Below, one piece after another: positions 9,000 to 19,407 of a stretch of 64,000 bases of DNA (position 1 is its first letter; each line of letters starts with the position of its first letter). The translations under genes and the position numbers were made by a program. The notes under the pieces were generated by a model, which was not told the origin of the DNA, searched no databases, and worked only from the letters and a program-made list of their open reading frames with translations. The stretch lies in the NCBI RefSeq assembly GCF_003205205.1, contig NZ_QJRL01000022.1, forward strand, positions 1-64,000, written 5' to 3'. Origin of the DNA: Pseudomonas sp. LB-090624. GTDB taxonomy: Bacteria > Pseudomonadota > Gammaproteobacteria > Pseudomonadales > Pseudomonadaceae.

Positions 9000-9569
9000 A
9001 TGTTTTGGTTACTGGCGTTGCTCGCCTACCTGCTCGGCTCGCTGTCCTTCGCCATTGTCCTCAGCCGCCTTTCGGGCAGCCCGGACCCGCGTTCCAGCGG
9101 CTCAGGCAATGCCGGCGCCACCAACATGCTACGCCTGGCAGGCCGTAAAATGGCGATCCTGACCCTGCTTGGCGACCTGTGCAAGGGCCTGGTGCCAGTA
9201 TTGCTTGCCCGCCTTGCCGGGCTGGACCTGCAGGCACAGGCCTGGGTGGGCGTGTGCGCGGTGCTGGGCCACCTGTTCCCGCTGTACTTCTGCTTCCGCG
9301 GCGGCAAGGGCGTGGCAACGGCCGCCGGCATGCTCATGGGCCTGTACTTCCCGGCTGCCCTGCTGGCCATCGGCGCCTGGCTGCTGACCTTCTACCTTAC
9401 CCGCACCAGCTCGCTGGCGGCGCTTATCGCCACGCCGCTGACCCTGCCATTGCTGGCCTGGCGCGAGCCAGAGGCGCTGCTGCCGATCAGCGTGCTGACG
9501 GTGCTGATTGTCTGGCGCCACCGCAACAACCTGCGCGACCTGTTTGCCGGGCGCGAGCGCCACTTCTGA
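9000..9569 (+). CDS. plsY: Acyl-phosphate:glycerol-3-phosphate acyltransferase PlsY
   Basis: PlsY acylates glycerol-3-phosphate at position 1 using acyl-phosphate from PlsX, the first committed step of phospholipid synthesis at the inner membrane. The 189-residue protein has about five hydrophobic segments. Three family motifs are present: the serine/arginine loop near SFAIVLSRL, GSGNAGATNMLR near residue 38, and GGKGVATAAG near residue 101. It converges on tsaD with a three-base gap and no room for a separate terminator. Confidence 0.93.
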   Translation: MFWLLALLAYLLGSLSFAIVLSRLSGSPDPRSSGSGNAGATNMLRLAGRKMAILTLLGDLCKGLVPVLLARLAGLDLQAQAWVGVCAVLGHLFPLYFCFRGGKGVATAAGMLMGLYFPAALLAIGAWLLTFYLTRTSSLAALIATPLTLPLLAWREPEALLPISVLTVLIVWRHRNNLRDLFAGRERHF

Positions 9570-9572
9570 TCG

Positions 9573-10598
9573 TTACAGCGGCGGCAACTGCTCCATCGGC
9601 CAACGCGCCTGCACGCTGATCGCCAGGTCCTGCTGCTGCCCGGCCAGCAGTCGCTGGCAACCGGCGTAGGCGATCATCGCGCCATTGTCTGTGCAGAACT
9701 GCGGACGCGCGTAATAAACGTTGCCCTTCATGCCGGCAAGCATGTCCTCCAGCGAAGCACGCAGTGCCTTGTTGGCACTTACGCCACCCGCGATGACCAG
9801 GCGCTTGAGGCCGGTCTGCTTGAGGGCACGCTTACACTTGATGGTCAAAGTCTCTACCACCGCCTGCTGGAATGCCAGGGACACGTCGCAACGGGTTTGC
9901 TCACCGTCGTCGCCAGCATCCTTGCATTGCTGCCAGGTGTTCAGCGCGAACGTCTTGAGGCCGCTGAAGCTGAACTCCAGGCCCGGACGATCGGTCATCG
10001 GCCGTGGGAACACGAAGCGGCCAGGCACCCCCTGCTCTGCCAGGCGCGCGATTTCCGGGCCGCCTGGGTAGTTGAGTCCGATCAGCTTCGCAGTCTTGTC
10101 GAATGCCTCGCCAGCGGCGTCATCCAGGCTCTCGCCCAGCAACTCGTACTGGCCGATACCATCGACCCGGACCAGCTGGGTGTGACCGCCGGAAACCAAC
10201 AAAGCGACGAACGGAAACGCCGGCGGGTTTTCTTCGAGCATGGGCGCCAGCAGGTGGCCTTCCATGTGGTGCACGCCAATTGCCGGAATGTCCCAGGCAA
10301 AAGCCAGCGCCTGGGCGCAGGAGGCACCGACCAGCAAGGCCCCGACCAGACCGGGGCCCGCGGTGTAGGCGATGGCGTCGATTTCGGTGGCGACACAGCC
10401 AGCCTCGTCCAGCACCTGGCGGATGAGTGGCAGCATGCGCTTGACGTGGTCACGCGAGGCAAGCTCGGGCACTACCCCGCCAAACACGCGGTGCAGGTCG
10501 ATCTGGCTGAACAGTGCGTCGGCCAACAAACCGCGCTCACTGTCGTATAATGCGACGCCAGTTTCGTCGCAGGATGTTTCCAATCCCAGTACTAGCAT
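9573..10598 (-). CDS. tsaD: tRNA N6-adenosine threonylcarbamoyltransferase TsaD
   Basis: TsaD (formerly Gcp/YgjD) transfers threonylcarbamoyl from TC-AMP to A37 of ANN-decoding tRNAs, with TsaB and TsaE. The 341-residue sequence shows LGLETSCDET at the amino end, the metal-binding HHMEGH with H111 and H115, and VSGGHTQL near residue 136. Its position divergent to rpsU is the classic proteobacterial arrangement. Full length. Confidence 0.95.
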   Translation of the reverse strand: MLVLGLETSCDETGVALYDSERGLLADALFSQIDLHRVFGGVVPELASRDHVKRMLPLIRQVLDEAGCVATEIDAIAYTAGPGLVGALLVGASCAQALAFAWDIPAIGVHHMEGHLLAPMLEENPPAFPFVALLVSGGHTQLVRVDGIGQYELLGESLDDAAGEAFDKTAKLIGLNYPGGPEIARLAEQGVPGRFVFPRPMTDRPGLEFSFSGLKTFALNTWQQCKDAGDDGEQTRCDVSLAFQQAVVETLTIKCKRALKQTGLKRLVIAGGVSANKALRASLEDMLAGMKGNVYYARPQFCTDNGAMIAYAGCQRLLAGQQQDLAISVQARWPMEQLPPL

Positions 10599-10685
10599 GG
10601 GTTCGTCCCTTGTGGGGGCTGAGTTCGAAGCCGCGCATGATAGTCCCCGTGTCGGATGCCGACCAGCGGTTTTCGATCAGAGGCT

Positions 10686-10714
10686 TTGCATTCCGGCTTG
10701 CTAAGGGTTAACAT
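10686..10714 (+). promoter_or_regulatory. Putative sigma-70 promoter of rpsU
   Basis: TTGCAT (10686-10691) and TAACAT (10709-10714) are separated by 17 bases, a good housekeeping match, 88 bases upstream of the rpsU ATG. It would drive the rpsU-dnaG-rpoD block. Confidence 0.5.
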
Positions 10715-10802
10715 CCGCAACCCTTGAAAACCGACGTTCTCCAGCACACCTTTGTTTTGCCAGGAGCACGTCTACCCCGGTAATGAATTAAGGTAGCCCT
10801 GG

Positions 10803-11018
10803 ATGCCAGCCGTCAAAGTTAAAGAGAACGAACCCTTCGACGTAGCTCTGCGTCGTTTCAAGCGCTCCTGCGAAAAAGCCGGTGTACTGGCTGAAGTTCG
10901 TAGCCGCGAGTTTTACGAGAAGCCGACCGCAGAGCGTAAGCGCAAAGCAGCAGCTGCTGTTAAGCGTCACGCCAAGAAAGTTCAGCGCGAACAGCGCCGC
11001 GCCGTTCGTCTGTACTAA
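10803..11018 (+). CDS. rpsU: 30S ribosomal protein bS21
   Basis: This 71-residue, very basic protein is bS21, a small-subunit protein needed for initiation on natural mRNAs. It opens MPAVKVKENEPFDVALRRF and ends in the usual lysine/arginine-rich helix (KKVQREQRRAVRLY). It is the first gene of the macromolecular synthesis block rpsU-dnaG-rpoD. The ribosome binding site resembles AAGGTAG. Confidence 0.97.
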   Translation: MPAVKVKENEPFDVALRRFKRSCEKAGVLAEVRSREFYEKPTAERKRKAAAAVKRHAKKVQREQRRAVRLY

Positions 11019-11047
11019 TACAGACGTTCATCGCAAAGCTTCTGCCT

Positions 11048-11066
11048 GCCCGGCTAACCGCCGGGC
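11048..11066 (+). terminator. Hairpin after rpsU (attenuator-like)
   Basis: GCCCGGC (11048-11054) pairs with GCCGGGC (11060-11066), 30 bases after the rpsU stop. A T-run (GTTTT) follows only after a gap, so termination would be partial. In this operon a leaky site here is known to make rpsU far more abundant than dnaG. The rest of the 302-base gap to dnaG shows no gene. Confidence 0.45.
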
Positions 11067-11320
11067 GATGGCAGTGGTCGTTTTACACTTGGGCAGCTAG
11101 CCCGAGGCCCTGCACAAGCTTCATGCGAACTGCATAAAGGGCAACCTGCCTGAAACGTCAGAGCTGGTCCTCCTTGCTGTATGACCAGACGTGCACGTCC
11201 GACTGACGAGCCCCCAGGGCTGGCGACGAGCACACATTCCCTCGCACTTCCCCAAGCGGCACCCGCCCCATTCGGCGCGCGAGCGATTAGACTTGCCAGT
11301 TGCCAGATGACGAGACTGCC

Positions 11321-13303
11321 ATGGCCGGGCTGATTCCCCAGAGTTTCATTGACGACCTGATCAACCGCCTCGACATCGTCGACGTGGTAAGTTCGCGCGT
11401 CCAACTGAAAAAGACCGGCAAGAACTACTCCGCCTGCTGCCCGTTCCACAAGGAAAAGACCCCTTCCTTCACGGTCAGCCCCGACAAGCAGTTCTACTAC
11501 TGCTTCGGCTGCGGCGCCGGTGGCAACGCCCTGGGTTTCGTGATGGACCACGACAACCTGGACTTCCCCCAGGCGGTCGAGGAACTGGCCCGCGCAGCAG
11601 GCATGGAAGTACCCCGCGAACAAGGCCGCCGCGACAACAAGCCCCGCCAGCCTACCGATTCGCCGCTGTACCCACTGCTGGATGCCGCCTCGGAATTCTA
11701 CCGCCAGGCCCTGCGCAGCCACCCGACTCGCAAGGCGGCGGTGGATTACCTCAAGGGCCGCGGCCTGTCCGGGGAAATCGCCCGCGACTTCGGCCTGGGC
11801 TTTGCTCCTCCCGGCTGGGACAACCTGCTCAAGCACCTGGGTGCCGATACCCTGCAACAAAAGGTGATGATCGACGCCGGCCTGCTGATCGAGAACGCCG
11901 AAAGCGGCAAGCGCTACGATCGCTTCCGCGACCGAGTGATGTTCCCGATCCGCGACAGCCGCGGGCGCATCATCGCCTTTGGCGGCCGGGTGCTCGGCGA
12001 CGACAAGCCCAAGTACCTGAACTCCCCGGAAACCCCGGTGTTCCACAAGGGCCAGGAACTGTACGGGCTTTACGAAGCGCGCAAGCACAACCGCAACCTC
12101 GATGAAATCATCGTGGTCGAGGGCTACATGGACGTCATCGCACTTGCCCAGCAAGGCCTGCGCAATGCCGTGGCTACCCTCGGCACCGCCACCAGCGAAG
12201 AGCACCTCAAGCGGCTGTTCCGCGTGGTGCCCAGCGTGCTGTTCTGCTTCGACGGTGACCAGGCCGGGCGCAAGGCCGCGTGGCGAGCGCTGGAGTCGAC
12301 CTTGTCGAACCTGCAGGACGGCCGCCGTGCGCGCTTCCTGTTCCTGCCCGAAGGCGAAGACCCGGACAGCCTGGTGCGCGCCGAAGGTACCGATGCCTTC
12401 ATGGCCCGCATCAATCAACACGCCCAGCCGCTGGCTGACTACTTCTTCGAGCAACTGGGCGTCGAAGCCGACCCGCGCTCGCTGGAAGGCAAGGCGCACA
12501 TGGCAACCCTGGCCGCACCGTTGATCGAAAAGATCCCCGGCGCCAACCTGCGCCAGCTGATGCGCAACCGCCTGAAGGAAATTACCGGCCTCGACCCACA
12601 GCAGGTCGAGCAATTGGCGCAGCAGGCGCCAGCTGCCAACAGCGTGCCGGACTACGACCCTGGCTATGACTATGACGCCATGGCCAGCTACACCCCCGAC
12701 TACGGCGACATGCCACAGTACGACCATGCCCCTGTACACCAGGAGCAGGAGTGGAAGCCGAACAAGGGTGGCAGCAAGAAGCCGTGGAGCGACAAACCGT
12801 GGGACAAGAATCGCAAGGGCGGCAAGCCCTGGCAGCACCGCGACGAAGCGCCTCCACGGGTGCCCGCGCCGGTTGAGCCACCTACGCTGGCGGCCCTGCG
12901 CACCTTGCTGCATCACCCGCTACTGGCTGGCAAGGTGGAAGACGCCAGCCACTTCGCGGACGAAGAACACCTGTACAGCCAGCTGCTGGTAGCACTGATC
13001 GAAGCCGCACAGAAAAATCCTGGGCTAAGCTCAATGCAGTTGATCGCACGCTGGCATGGCACCGAACAGGGCCGCCTGCTGCGGGCTCTGGCAGAAAAGG
13101 AATGGCTGATCGTGGCCGACAACCTTGAACAACAGTTTTTCGACACTATAACTAGCTTGTCCGCCCGCCAACGCGAGCGCAGCCTGGAACAACTGCTCAG
13201 GAAATCACGTCAAAGCGAATTGACCAGCGAGGAAAAAACCCAGCTCCTCGCCCTGCTGAGCCGGAATGTTCCCGCACAAACGCCGACCTCATCTGGCGCG
13301 TGA
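11321..13303 (+). CDS. dnaG: DNA primase
   Basis: DnaG makes RNA primers at replication forks and binds DnaB helicase. The 660-residue protein has the amino-terminal zinc finger C40-H43-C61-C64 (CCPFHKEK...CFGCG), a TOPRIM core with VVEGYMDVIAL and FDGDQAG, and a carboxy-terminal helicase-binding domain. Between them, around residues 435-520, lies a low-complexity linker rich in Asp/Tyr and then repeated KPW units. The ATG opening MAGLIPQSF was chosen over an in-frame start seven codons earlier. It precedes rpoD by 67 bases. Confidence 0.96.
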   Translation: MAGLIPQSFIDDLINRLDIVDVVSSRVQLKKTGKNYSACCPFHKEKTPSFTVSPDKQFYYCFGCGAGGNALGFVMDHDNLDFPQAVEELARAAGMEVPREQGRRDNKPRQPTDSPLYPLLDAASEFYRQALRSHPTRKAAVDYLKGRGLSGEIARDFGLGFAPPGWDNLLKHLGADTLQQKVMIDAGLLIENAESGKRYDRFRDRVMFPIRDSRGRIIAFGGRVLGDDKPKYLNSPETPVFHKGQELYGLYEARKHNRNLDEIIVVEGYMDVIALAQQGLRNAVATLGTATSEEHLKRLFRVVPSVLFCFDGDQAGRKAAWRALESTLSNLQDGRRARFLFLPEGEDPDSLVRAEGTDAFMARINQHAQPLADYFFEQLGVEADPRSLEGKAHMATLAAPLIEKIPGANLRQLMRNRLKEITGLDPQQVEQLAQQAPAANSVPDYDPGYDYDAMASYTPDYGDMPQYDHAPVHQEQEWKPNKGGSKKPWSDKPWDKNRKGGKPWQHRDEAPPRVPAPVEPPTLAALRTLLHHPLLAGKVEDASHFADEEHLYSQLLVALIEAAQKNPGLSSMQLIARWHGTEQGRLLRALAEKEWLIVADNLEQQFFDTITSLSARQRERSLEQLLRKSRQSELTSEEKTQLLALLSRNVPAQTPTSSGA

Positions 13304-13317
13304 GGCCCATGCTCGGG

Positions 13318-13323
13318 TATAAT
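13318..13323 (+). promoter_or_regulatory. -10 element of an internal rpoD promoter
   Basis: A perfect TATAAT preceded by GGG lies 47 bases upstream of the rpoD start in the dnaG-rpoD gap. No convincing -35 is seen 17 bases upstream. An internal promoter lets rpoD be expressed apart from dnaG. Confidence 0.45.
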
Positions 13324-13370
13324 CCTCGGCTTGTTTTTTGCCCGCCAAGACCTTCAGTGGATAGGGTGTT

Positions 13371-15221
<1,851 letters not shown>

Positions 15222-15225
15222 TGAC

Positions 15226-15256
15226 AAAACCCCGGCCCAGGCCGGGGTTTTTCTTT
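15226..15256 (+). terminator. Intrinsic terminator of rpoD
   Basis: CCCCGGC (15230-15236) pairs with GCCGGGG (15241-15247) around CCAG, extended by A-T pairs, and is followed by TTTTTCTTTT. A textbook rho-independent terminator. Confidence 0.92.
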
Positions 15257-15444
15257 TCTGCCTGTCGCGCAGAACCCGGTTTTAATGGTGATCGGTGCAG
15301 GAATGGCGCACGCCATGAAGGCAATGTGCCCTACCCAAGTCCGCAAGACCCTGTTGTATCGGACAAAAGACCCCTCTTTCGACCGTACACCTGCCGCAAT
15401 GCCCGTCTACACTCGACTTCAGACCATCTGAATGCGAGGCCGCC

Positions 15445-18400
15445 ATGCCCTTCAAGCCGGCCATCCTGTTGCTGCTCCTGGTTTTGTGGAACACAACGGC
15501 CGGCGCGCTGACCCTGACAGACGAGGAGAAAGCCTGGCTGGCTGCCCACCCGCAGCTCAGCCTGGGCGTGGACGCCTCTTGGCCACCGTTCGAGTTTCGC
15601 GACCAGGAGGGCCGTTACCAGGGACTGGCCGCCGATTACATCGCCACGATCCAGCAACGCCTGGGCGTGGCGTTCAAGCCGGTCGAGCCCAGCAGCTGGA
15701 CCGAGGTATTGGCGCAGGCGCGGGAAAACCGCATCGATTTACTGCCAGGCATCATGTCCACCCCCGAACGCCAGGTTTACCTGGCCTTCACCCGCCCCTA
15801 TCTCGACTTCCCCATTGTGATCCTCGCGCACAAAGGCGGCGCGCAACCGCGTAACCTGGATGACCTGTACGGCCTGAAAATCGCGGTGGTCGAAAACTAC
15901 GCGCCGCACGAGCTGCTGCGGACCCACCACCCCGATCTCAACCTGGTCGCCCTGCCCAATGTCAGCTCGACACTGCAGGCCTTGGCCACTGACCAGGTCG
16001 ACGCTGTCGTCGGTGACCTCGCGTCAAGCATCTGGAGCCTGCGCCAGTTGAAGCTTGATGGTCTCTATGTCAGCGGCGAAACGCCCTACCGCTATCAGCT
16101 GGCGATGGCCGTGCCCCGCAACAACCAGGTGCTGGTCGGCATTCTGGATAAAGTGATGGCCGACATGAGCAGCAGCGAAATCAGCCAGATCCAGCAGCGT
16201 TGGGTGGGCAATGTGGTCGACCAGCGGATGTTCTGGTCGGATTTGCTGGTGTACGGCTTGCCGACAGTGCTGTTGTTGATGGGCGTACTGGCCGTGGTCA
16301 TCCGCATCAACCGTCGGCTCAGCTCGGAAATTTCCCGACGCATTGCCTTGGAGCAGGAGCTGCGCAGCAGCGAGTACCACTATCGCGGCCTGGTCGAGAG
16401 CCTGTCAGCCATCGCTTGGGAAGCAGATGCCAACGACTTCACCTACAGCTATGTATCGCCGCATGCCGAAGGCCTGCTGGGCTACCCTCTGGCTGACTGG
16501 CTGAAACCTGGCTTCTGGCGCAACATCCTGCACCCGGAGGACGCCCTCTGGGCTCAGGCGTACTGCGACAGTGAAACCGCCGCCGGGCGGGACCACAGCC
16601 TGGACTACCGGGTAATACGCGCCGATGGCCAGCCACTGTGGGTGCGCAATATTGTCAGCATGATCGAGCACGGCCACCAGCCGGTAATGCGCGGCTTGAT
16701 GATCGACATCAGCGAAACCAAGCGTACCGAGGACGCCCTGCGCCTGTCCGAACAGAAGTTCGCTTCGGTGTTCCAGCAGTGCCCCGATATCCTGCTGATA
16801 GCGCGCCACAGTGATGGCTGTCTACTGGAGGTAAACGAGGCTTTTGAAGAACAGATAGGCCTGACGCCGGGCCAGGTGATTGGCCGCACAGCCACCGACC
16901 TCAACCTGTGGGGCGTCGAAGGCAGCGGGCCGCTGGTGCTCGAACGCTTGCACCAGGGCGGTATCCGCAATCTGGAGATGAGCTTCCGCCGTAGCAACGG
17001 CCAACTGTTCACCGGCCTGACCTCCGCCGAAACCTTCGAACTCGACGGCACGCCGGCGCTGGTGGTGGCGGTACGCGACATCAGCCAGCTGAAGGAAACT
17101 CAGCAGCAACTGCAAACCTCGGAAGAAAAATTCGCCAAGGCGTTCCATGCGTCACCCGACGGCCTGCTGCTGTCACGCCAAAGCGACGGTTTGCTGCTGG
17201 AAGTAAACGAAGGCTTCTGCCGCCTCACCGGCTACGACCTCAACCCGACCATCGATCAGACCTCACTGGACCTGGGCATCTGGGTCGACCTCAACGAGCG
17301 TAAGCGCCTGGTGGACCAGCTCAACCGCGACGGCTTCGTGCGCGATTTCACCTGTCATATCCGCCGCAGCGACGGGCAGATCCGCCTTTGCGAGCTGTCT
17401 GCGCGGCCGCTGCCGATTACCGGCGTGGACTGCATGCTGACCATCGCCCGTGACATCACCGAACGCCACCTGATGCAGGAAAAACTGCAGCTGGCCGCAA
17501 CCGTGTTCGAGAATACTGCCGAAGGCGTGCTGATTACCGACATCGACCAGCGCATCAGTGCCGTCAACCGCGCCTTCAGCGAAATCACCGGCTACAGCGA
17601 GATCGAAGCCCTCGGCCAGACCCCACGCCTGCTCGCCTCCGGCCAGCACGACAGTGCCTTCTACGTAGCCATGTGGCACCAGTTGACCGCTGAAGGCCAC
17701 TGGCAGGGCGAGATCTACAACAAGCGCAAGAACGGTGAACTGTACCCCAGTTGGCTAACCATCAGCGCCGTGCGCAACAGCGAACGCGAGGTCACCCACT
17801 TCGTGGCAGTGTTCGCGGACATCTCCAGCATCAAGCACGCCCAGGCCAAACTCGACTACCAGGCCCACCACGATCCACTGACCGGCTTGCCCAACCGCGC
17901 CCTGTTCGAAAATCGCCTGCAGGCTGTGCTCACCTGCGCGCAGGTATCCAACCGCCAGGGCGCGGTGCTGTTCCTCGACCTGGACCGCTTCAAGCACATC
18001 AACGACAGCCTCGGCCACCCGGTCGGCGATTTGCTGCTCAAGGGTATCGCCCAGCGCCTGAAGGAGCAGGTACGCGACGTAGACACCGTGGCCCGCCTGG
18101 GCGGCGACGAGTTCATTATCCTGCTGCCCGGCCTGCACAAGCCGAGCGACGCCAGCACCATCGCCAACAAACTGCTGGCCTGCTTCAACGCACCGTTCCA
18201 GGCTGGCGAGCACGAGTTCTTCACCAGCGCCAGCATCGGCATCAGCCTTTATCCACAGGACGGCACTGACGTCGCCACGCTGATCCGCAATGCCGACGCC
18301 GCCATGTACCGCTCAAAAGCCAAGGGCCGCAACCGCGTCGAAGCCTACACCCGCGACCTCACCGCCCAGGCCAGTGAGCGCATTGCTTTGGAACATGAGC

Positions 18401-19188
18401 TGCGCCGCGCCGTGGAACGCAACGAAATGAGCCTGTGCTTCCAGCCCAAGCTCAGCCTCAAGACCCAGAACCTGGTGGGCGCCGAGGCGCTGATCCGCTG
18501 GAGCCACCCGACTTTCGGCGAAGTGCCGCCAGAGCACTTCATCCACCTGGCGGAAGAAAACGGCACCATTCTCCAGCTCGGTGACTGGGTGCTGGAGCAA
18601 GCCTGCCGGCAGATGCAGGCCTGGAAGCAGCACTACGAACCATTCGGTCCGCTGTCGATCAACCTCGCCGGCGCCCAGCTACGCCACCCGCACCTGGCCC
18701 GGCGCATCGAGCAACTGCTCAAGCACTACCAACTCAAGGCCGGCGACTTGCAGCTGGAGATCACGGAAAACTTCATCATGAGCCAGGCCGAAGAAGCCCT
18801 GGCCGTGCTGTACCAGTTGAAGAAACTGGGCGTACAGCTGGCCATCGACGACTTCGGCACCGGCTATTCCTCGCTCAGCTACCTCAAGCGCCTGCCACTG
18901 GACATCCTCAAGATCGACAAGTCGTTCATCCGCGGCCTGCCCGACGATCCCCACGATGCCGCCATCGCCCGCGCAATCATCGCACTGGGCCGCAGCATGC
19001 AGTTGACGATCATTGCAGAAGGTGTGGAGAACCAGGCCCAGCAGCGTTTTCTGGCGGCCGAAGGGTGCGAACAGATCCAGGGCTACATCGTCAGCCTGCC
19101 GCTGCCGCCAGAAGAGTTCGCGGCTACGTTTCTTCGCATAGCACTATCGGATCTTTCAGATGGCACAGCTGCGAAACCCTCGTTATAA
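15445..19188 (+). CDS. Membrane sensor with SBP_bac_3, PAS, GGDEF and EAL domains
   Basis: This 1,247-residue protein makes and/or degrades cyclic di-GMP in response to an external signal. In order it has a signal peptide (residues 1-21), a periplasmic solute-binding type 3 domain (about 25-255), one transmembrane helix (about 266-287), roughly four PAS domains (310-805), a GGDEF domain and an EAL domain. GGDEF is intact at 886-890 with an RDVD inhibitory site five residues before it. EAL is intact at 1014-1016, with the IDDFGTGYSS metal loop near 1132. Both activities are therefore possible. The BvgS-like periplasmic domain suggests an amino-acid-like ligand. It stands alone between rpoD and the tRNA gene. 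Confidence 0.9.
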   Translation: MPFKPAILLLLLVLWNTTAGALTLTDEEKAWLAAHPQLSLGVDASWPPFEFRDQEGRYQGLAADYIATIQQRLGVAFKPVEPSSWTEVLAQARENRIDLLPGIMSTPERQVYLAFTRPYLDFPIVILAHKGGAQPRNLDDLYGLKIAVVENYAPHELLRTHHPDLNLVALPNVSSTLQALATDQVDAVVGDLASSIWSLRQLKLDGLYVSGETPYRYQLAMAVPRNNQVLVGILDKVMADMSSSEISQIQQRWVGNVVDQRMFWSDLLVYGLPTVLLLMGVLAVVIRINRRLSSEISRRIALEQELRSSEYHYRGLVESLSAIAWEADANDFTYSYVSPHAEGLLGYPLADWLKPGFWRNILHPEDALWAQAYCDSETAAGRDHSLDYRVIRADGQPLWVRNIVSMIEHGHQPVMRGLMIDISETKRTEDALRLSEQKFASVFQQCPDILLIARHSDGCLLEVNEAFEEQIGLTPGQVIGRTATDLNLWGVEGSGPLVLERLHQGGIRNLEMSFRRSNGQLFTGLTSAETFELDGTPALVVAVRDISQLKETQQQLQTSEEKFAKAFHASPDGLLLSRQSDGLLLEVNEGFCRLTGYDLNPTIDQTSLDLGIWVDLNERKRLVDQLNRDGFVRDFTCHIRRSDGQIRLCELSARPLPITGVDCMLTIARDITERHLMQEKLQLAATVFENTAEGVLITDIDQRISAVNRAFSEITGYSEIEALGQTPRLLASGQHDSAFYVAMWHQLTAEGHWQGEIYNKRKNGELYPSWLTISAVRNSEREVTHFVAVFADISSIKHAQAKLDYQAHHDPLTGLPNRALFENRLQAVLTCAQVSNRQGAVLFLDLDRFKHINDSLGHPVGDLLLKGIAQRLKEQVRDVDTVARLGGDEFIILLPGLHKPSDASTIANKLLACFNAPFQAGEHEFFTSASIGISLYPQDGTDVATLIRNADAAMYRSKAKGRNRVEAYTRDLTAQASERIALEHELRRAVERNEMSLCFQPKLSLKTQNLVGAEALIRWSHPTFGEVPPEHFIHLAEENGTILQLGDWVLEQACRQMQAWKQHYEPFGPLSINLAGAQLRHPHLARRIEQLLKHYQLKAGDLQLEITENFIMSQAEEALAVLYQLKKLGVQLAIDDFGTGYSSLSYLKRLPLDILKIDKSFIRGLPDDPHDAAIARAIIALGRSMQLTIIAEGVENQAQQRFLAAEGCEQIQGYIVSLPLPPEEFAATFLRIALSDLSDGTAAKPSL

Positions 19189-19204
19189 TCCGGCCACTTA
19201 CTGA

Positions 19205-19281
19205 GGGCCTATAGCTCAGTTGGTTAGAGCAGAGGACTCATAATCCTTTGGTCCACGGTTCGAGTCCGTGTGGGCCCACCA
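19205..19281 (+). tRNA. tRNA with CAT anticodon (probably tRNA-Ile2)
   Basis: A 77-base cloverleaf with acceptor stem GGGCCTA/TGGGCCC, discriminator A, encoded CCA and anticodon CAT at 19239-19241. The anticodon region ACTCATAATCC followed by TTTGGTC resembles the lysidine-modified isoleucine tRNA (AUA decoder) more than elongator tRNA-Met, but software often calls such genes Met. Its 3' 46 bases are the attachment site of the island, and integration left the gene intact. Confidence 0.88.
19236..19281 (+). repeat. attL, left 46-bp direct repeat
   Basis: The 3' 46 bases of the tRNA gene, from the anticodon loop through CCA, are identical to 29707-29752. Being part of the complete tRNA, this is the integrase-proximal junction. 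Confidence 0.92.
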
Positions 19282-19286
19282 TACTC

Positions 19287-19318
19287 AAAGCCGCGCATTG
19301 CGCGGCTTTCGTGTTTTT
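19287..19318 (+). terminator. Terminator behind the tRNA, supplied by the island
   Basis: AAAGCCGCGC (19287-19296) and GCGCGGCTTT (19300-19309) flank ATT, followed by CGTGTTTTT. It lies inside the island boundary, so the element appears to carry a replacement terminator along with the tRNA 3' end. A similar terminator follows the displaced tRNA end at 29761. Confidence 0.85.
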
Positions 19319-19353
19319 GGCGGAACCACCTCAGATACAGTCCTATGGTCTAA

Positions 19354-19371
19354 AGGTACAAATTAGGTACA
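19354..19371 (+). repeat. Tandem AGGTACA repeats upstream of int
   Basis: AGGTACA occurs at 19354-19360 and 19365-19371, one helical turn apart, between attL and int. The position suits integrase arm-type or excisionase sites, or an int operator. Short motif, hence low certainty. Confidence 0.3.
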
Positions 19372-19407
19372 GTGCGGCTTCGCTTGCACGCCTTTGGAGT
19401 CCTTCAG

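Noticed and set aside
19205..19281. Elongator tRNA-Met
   Set aside because: Not fully excluded, but the bases after the anticodon stem (TTTGGTC) fit the CAT-anticodon isoleucine tRNA better.
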